From: an uncultured Lachnospiraceae bacterium
GTDB lineage: Bacteria > Bacillota > Clostridia > Lachnospirales > Lachnospiraceae
Assembly (NCBI GenBank): GCA_910577655.1
Contig: CAJTOW010000099.1
Location: 1-14,320, forward strand
Reading direction: 5' to 3'
DNA: 14,320 nt
The notes under the pieces are model-generated. The model ran no database searches. It was given only the letters and a program-made list of their open reading frames with translations, and was not told the origin of the DNA. Below are positions 13,256 to 14,320 of the stretch, one piece after another (position 1 is the stretch's first letter; every line of letters starts with the position of its first letter). A program made the translations under genes and the position numbers.

Positions 13256-14080
13256 TTGGAAATGATTCTGGAAATGTTATCCTATCCTTTTATTGTGCGG
13301 GCGCTGGCCGGAGGCATGATGGTGTCCCTCTGTGCGGCCCTTCTGGGGGTCAGTCTGGTGCTGAAGCGCTATTCCATGATAGGGGACGGCTTGTCCCATG
13401 TATCCTTCGGCGCTTTGTCAGTGGCTCTGGCTGTGGGCTGGTCGCCTCTGAAGGTGTCCATCCCGGTGGTGGCTCTGGCCGCATTCTTTCTGCTGCGGAT
13501 CACAGAGAACAGCAGGATCAAGAGCGATGCCGCCATCGCCATGATCTCCGCCAGCTCCCTGGCTGCCGGTATCATCGTCACTTCCCTGTCTACCGGGATG
13601 ACCACGGATGTGAGCAGCTATATGTTCGGCAGTATCCTGGCCATGAGCCGGGAGGATGTGACCCTTAGCGCCATCTTGTCCCTGGTGGTGCTTTGTCTGT
13701 TTGTGTTCTGCTATAACAAGCTGTTTGCCGTGACCTTTGATGAAAATTTTGCCAGGGCTGCAGGCGTGCGGGTGGAGCGTTACAATGTGTTGATTGCCCT
13801 GCTGACAGCCGTGACCATTGTCCTGGGGATGCGGATGATGGGTGCCATGCTGATCTCCAGCCTGATCATCTTTCCCGCCCTGACAGCCATGCGGATGTTC
13901 AAAAGCTTCCGGGGAGTGGTGTGCTGCTCCGGGATCCTGTCGGTGGTCTGTTTCTTTGTAGGGATGGTGCTGTCCTACGGCTTGTCGGTTCCTGCCGGAG
14001 CCAGCATCGTGCTGGTGAATCTGGCGGCATACGGCTTGTTCTGGGGGGCTGCAGCTGTGGGGAGAATTGTAACATTTTAG
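13256..14080 (+). CDS. znuB: Metal ABC transporter permease, TTG start
   Basis: An integral membrane permease of the ABC-3 family, 274 residues, with about eight hydrophobic segments. The family stretch GDGLSHVSFGALSVAL (43-58), S-D-A-A-I-A-M-I-S-A-S-S-L-A-A-G and F-D-E-N-F-A-R-A-A-G-V are characteristic. The start is taken as TTG at 13256 because GGAGGT (13242-13247) lies 8 bases before it; the next ATG, two codons later at 13262, would be about 15 bases away. It follows the ATPase gene by 36 bases and completes the three-gene transporter. Confidence 0.92.
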   Translation: MEMILEMLSYPFIVRALAGGMMVSLCAALLGVSLVLKRYSMIGDGLSHVSFGALSVALAVGWSPLKVSIPVVALAAFFLLRITENSRIKSDAAIAMISASSLAAGIIVTSLSTGMTTDVSSYMFGSILAMSREDVTLSAILSLVVLCLFVFCYNKLFAVTFDENFARAAGVRVERYNVLIALLTAVTIVLGMRMMGAMLISSLIIFPALTAMRMFKSFRGVVCCSGILSVVCFFVGMVLSYGLSVPAGASIVLVNLAAYGLFWGAAAVGRIVTF

Positions 14081-14099
14081 GGGGTCTGAACTGTTACAA
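14067..14099. other. Inverted repeat over the znuB stop codon
   Basis: TTGTAACA (14067-14074) and TGTTACAA (14092-14099) are perfect inverted repeats around a 17-base loop that includes the stop codon. No T run follows, so it is not a standard terminator; it may be an RNA 3' end structure or a protein-binding site. Confidence 0.45.
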
Positions 14100-14101
14100 C
14101 G

Positions 14102-14136
14102 TTAAGAAAACATTAAGATTCTCCTATTGCTAAAAT
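14102..14136 (+). promoter_or_regulatory. Candidate Pho-box-type promoter
   Basis: TTAAGA occurs at 14102-14107 and 14113-14118, an 11-base period with a 5-base spacer, followed 12 bases later by the extended -10 TGCTAAAAT (14128-14136). Firmicute PhoP boxes are tandem TT(A/T)A(C/T)A-type hexamers with this period just upstream of the -10. The controlled gene would be the small frame at 14151 or one beyond the window. Confidence 0.45.
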
Positions 14137-14150
14137 GTGTCAGGAAGTGT

Positions 14151-14273
14151 ATGATGGAAAGCAACAATGCAAAGGCGTATTGTGGAGAGGTCCGGCAGAT
14201 GGTCCGGGAATACACGGGCCATGGTAATGTAAACCGCCATGCGCCCAGTGGGGGACGCGCCGCCAATGAATGA
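14151..14273 (+). CDS. Small ORF of 40 codons ending in the repeat
   Basis: ATGATGGAAAGC opens a frame of 40 residues ending at the TGA at 14271-14273. AGGAAG (14142-14147) is a fair ribosome binding site for the second ATG, and an extended -10 lies upstream. No family is recognised. The last residues (VNRHAPSGGRAANE) are encoded entirely by the second copy of the intergenic repeat, so the frame may be fortuitous or a gene truncated by the repeat. Confidence 0.3.
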   Translation: MMESNNAKAYCGEVRQMVREYTGHGNVNRHAPSGGRAANE

Positions 14274-14285
14274 AAGAGGGTTTAC
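14229..14285 (+). repeat. Intergenic repeat, copy 2, with terminal inverted repeats
   Basis: GTAAACCGCCATGCGCCCAG through AATGAATGAAAG matches copy 1 (7884-7932) apart from four substitutions and one gap. The unit is bounded by perfect 7-base inverted repeats, GTAAACC (14229-14235) and GGTTTAC (14279-14285), giving a 57-base element. The interior can form a GC-rich hairpin (GCGCCC with GGG and CGCGC). It resembles a REP-like or short palindromic element. The remaining bases to 14320 show no supported feature. Confidence 0.8.
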
Positions 14286-14320
14286 TTAAAGCCTCCGGCG
14301 GATGCGCAGAAAATGTGAAT

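Noticed and set aside
13195..13668. 157-codon plus-strand frame overlapping znuC and znuB
   Set aside because: It is the wrong frame of znuB; the znuB frame carries the permease motifs and a good ribosome binding site.

Overview
The window reads as a chromosomal segment of an anaerobic Firmicute, most likely a gut Lachnospiraceae (inference). The reasons are strong AAGGAGG-type ribosome binding sites, a mid-GC base composition with low-GC regulatory gaps, a clostridial short-chain flavodoxin, a DUF3793-family protein, a pyrophosphate-type phosphofructokinase and a full Firmicute-style hexuronate pathway. No rRNA, tRNA, CRISPR array, transposase or phage gene was seen.

Region 1 (1-7864) is hexuronate catabolism. 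On the minus strand a LacI-family repressor gene is followed by uxaC (glucuronate isomerase, cut by the left window edge). Facing away on the plus strand are uxaA (altronate dehydratase), an IclR-family regulator, a KDPG aldolase and two adjacent, divergent PfkB-family kinases of the 2-keto-3-deoxygluconate kinase type. Together they take uronates through altronate and KDG to KDPG, then pyruvate and glyceraldehyde-3-phosphate. The reductase step (UxaB) is not in the window. The divergent gap carries two good sigma-A promoters, each with a matching LacI-type palindrome (TTGTAAG..CTTACAA) just downstream of its -10. The aldolase has its own promoter with inverted repeats below it, in a position suited to the IclR regulator.

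Region 2 (7865-9666) is a 467-base gap followed by a 6-phosphofructokinase with pyrophosphate-type active-site residues (GGND, PKTIDND). The gap holds one copy of a roughly 49-base intergenic repeat (second copy near the right edge), two linked foldback (MITE-like) elements that share an end sequence, and a terminator-like hairpin only about 20 bases before the phosphofructokinase start.

Region 3 (9667-14080) concerns metals and redox. A DUF3793 gene sits behind a near-consensus promoter covered by two 18-base GGTTAG..CTAACC palindromes, followed by a flavodoxin; this suggests control by a metal (perhaps iron) responsive repressor. Next is a znuA-znuC-znuB type metal ABC transporter operon. 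Its binding lipoprotein has a His/Asp-rich loop and altered metal-ligand positions. A perfect 12-bp-stem terminator-like hairpin lies directly upstream, inside a possible 28-codon leader ORF that ends in an ATGA overlap with znuA.

The right edge (14081-14320) has a tandem TTAAGA repeat with 11-base period before an extended -10, resembling a Pho-type promoter, then a 40-codon ORF whose 3' end is supplied by the second repeat copy.
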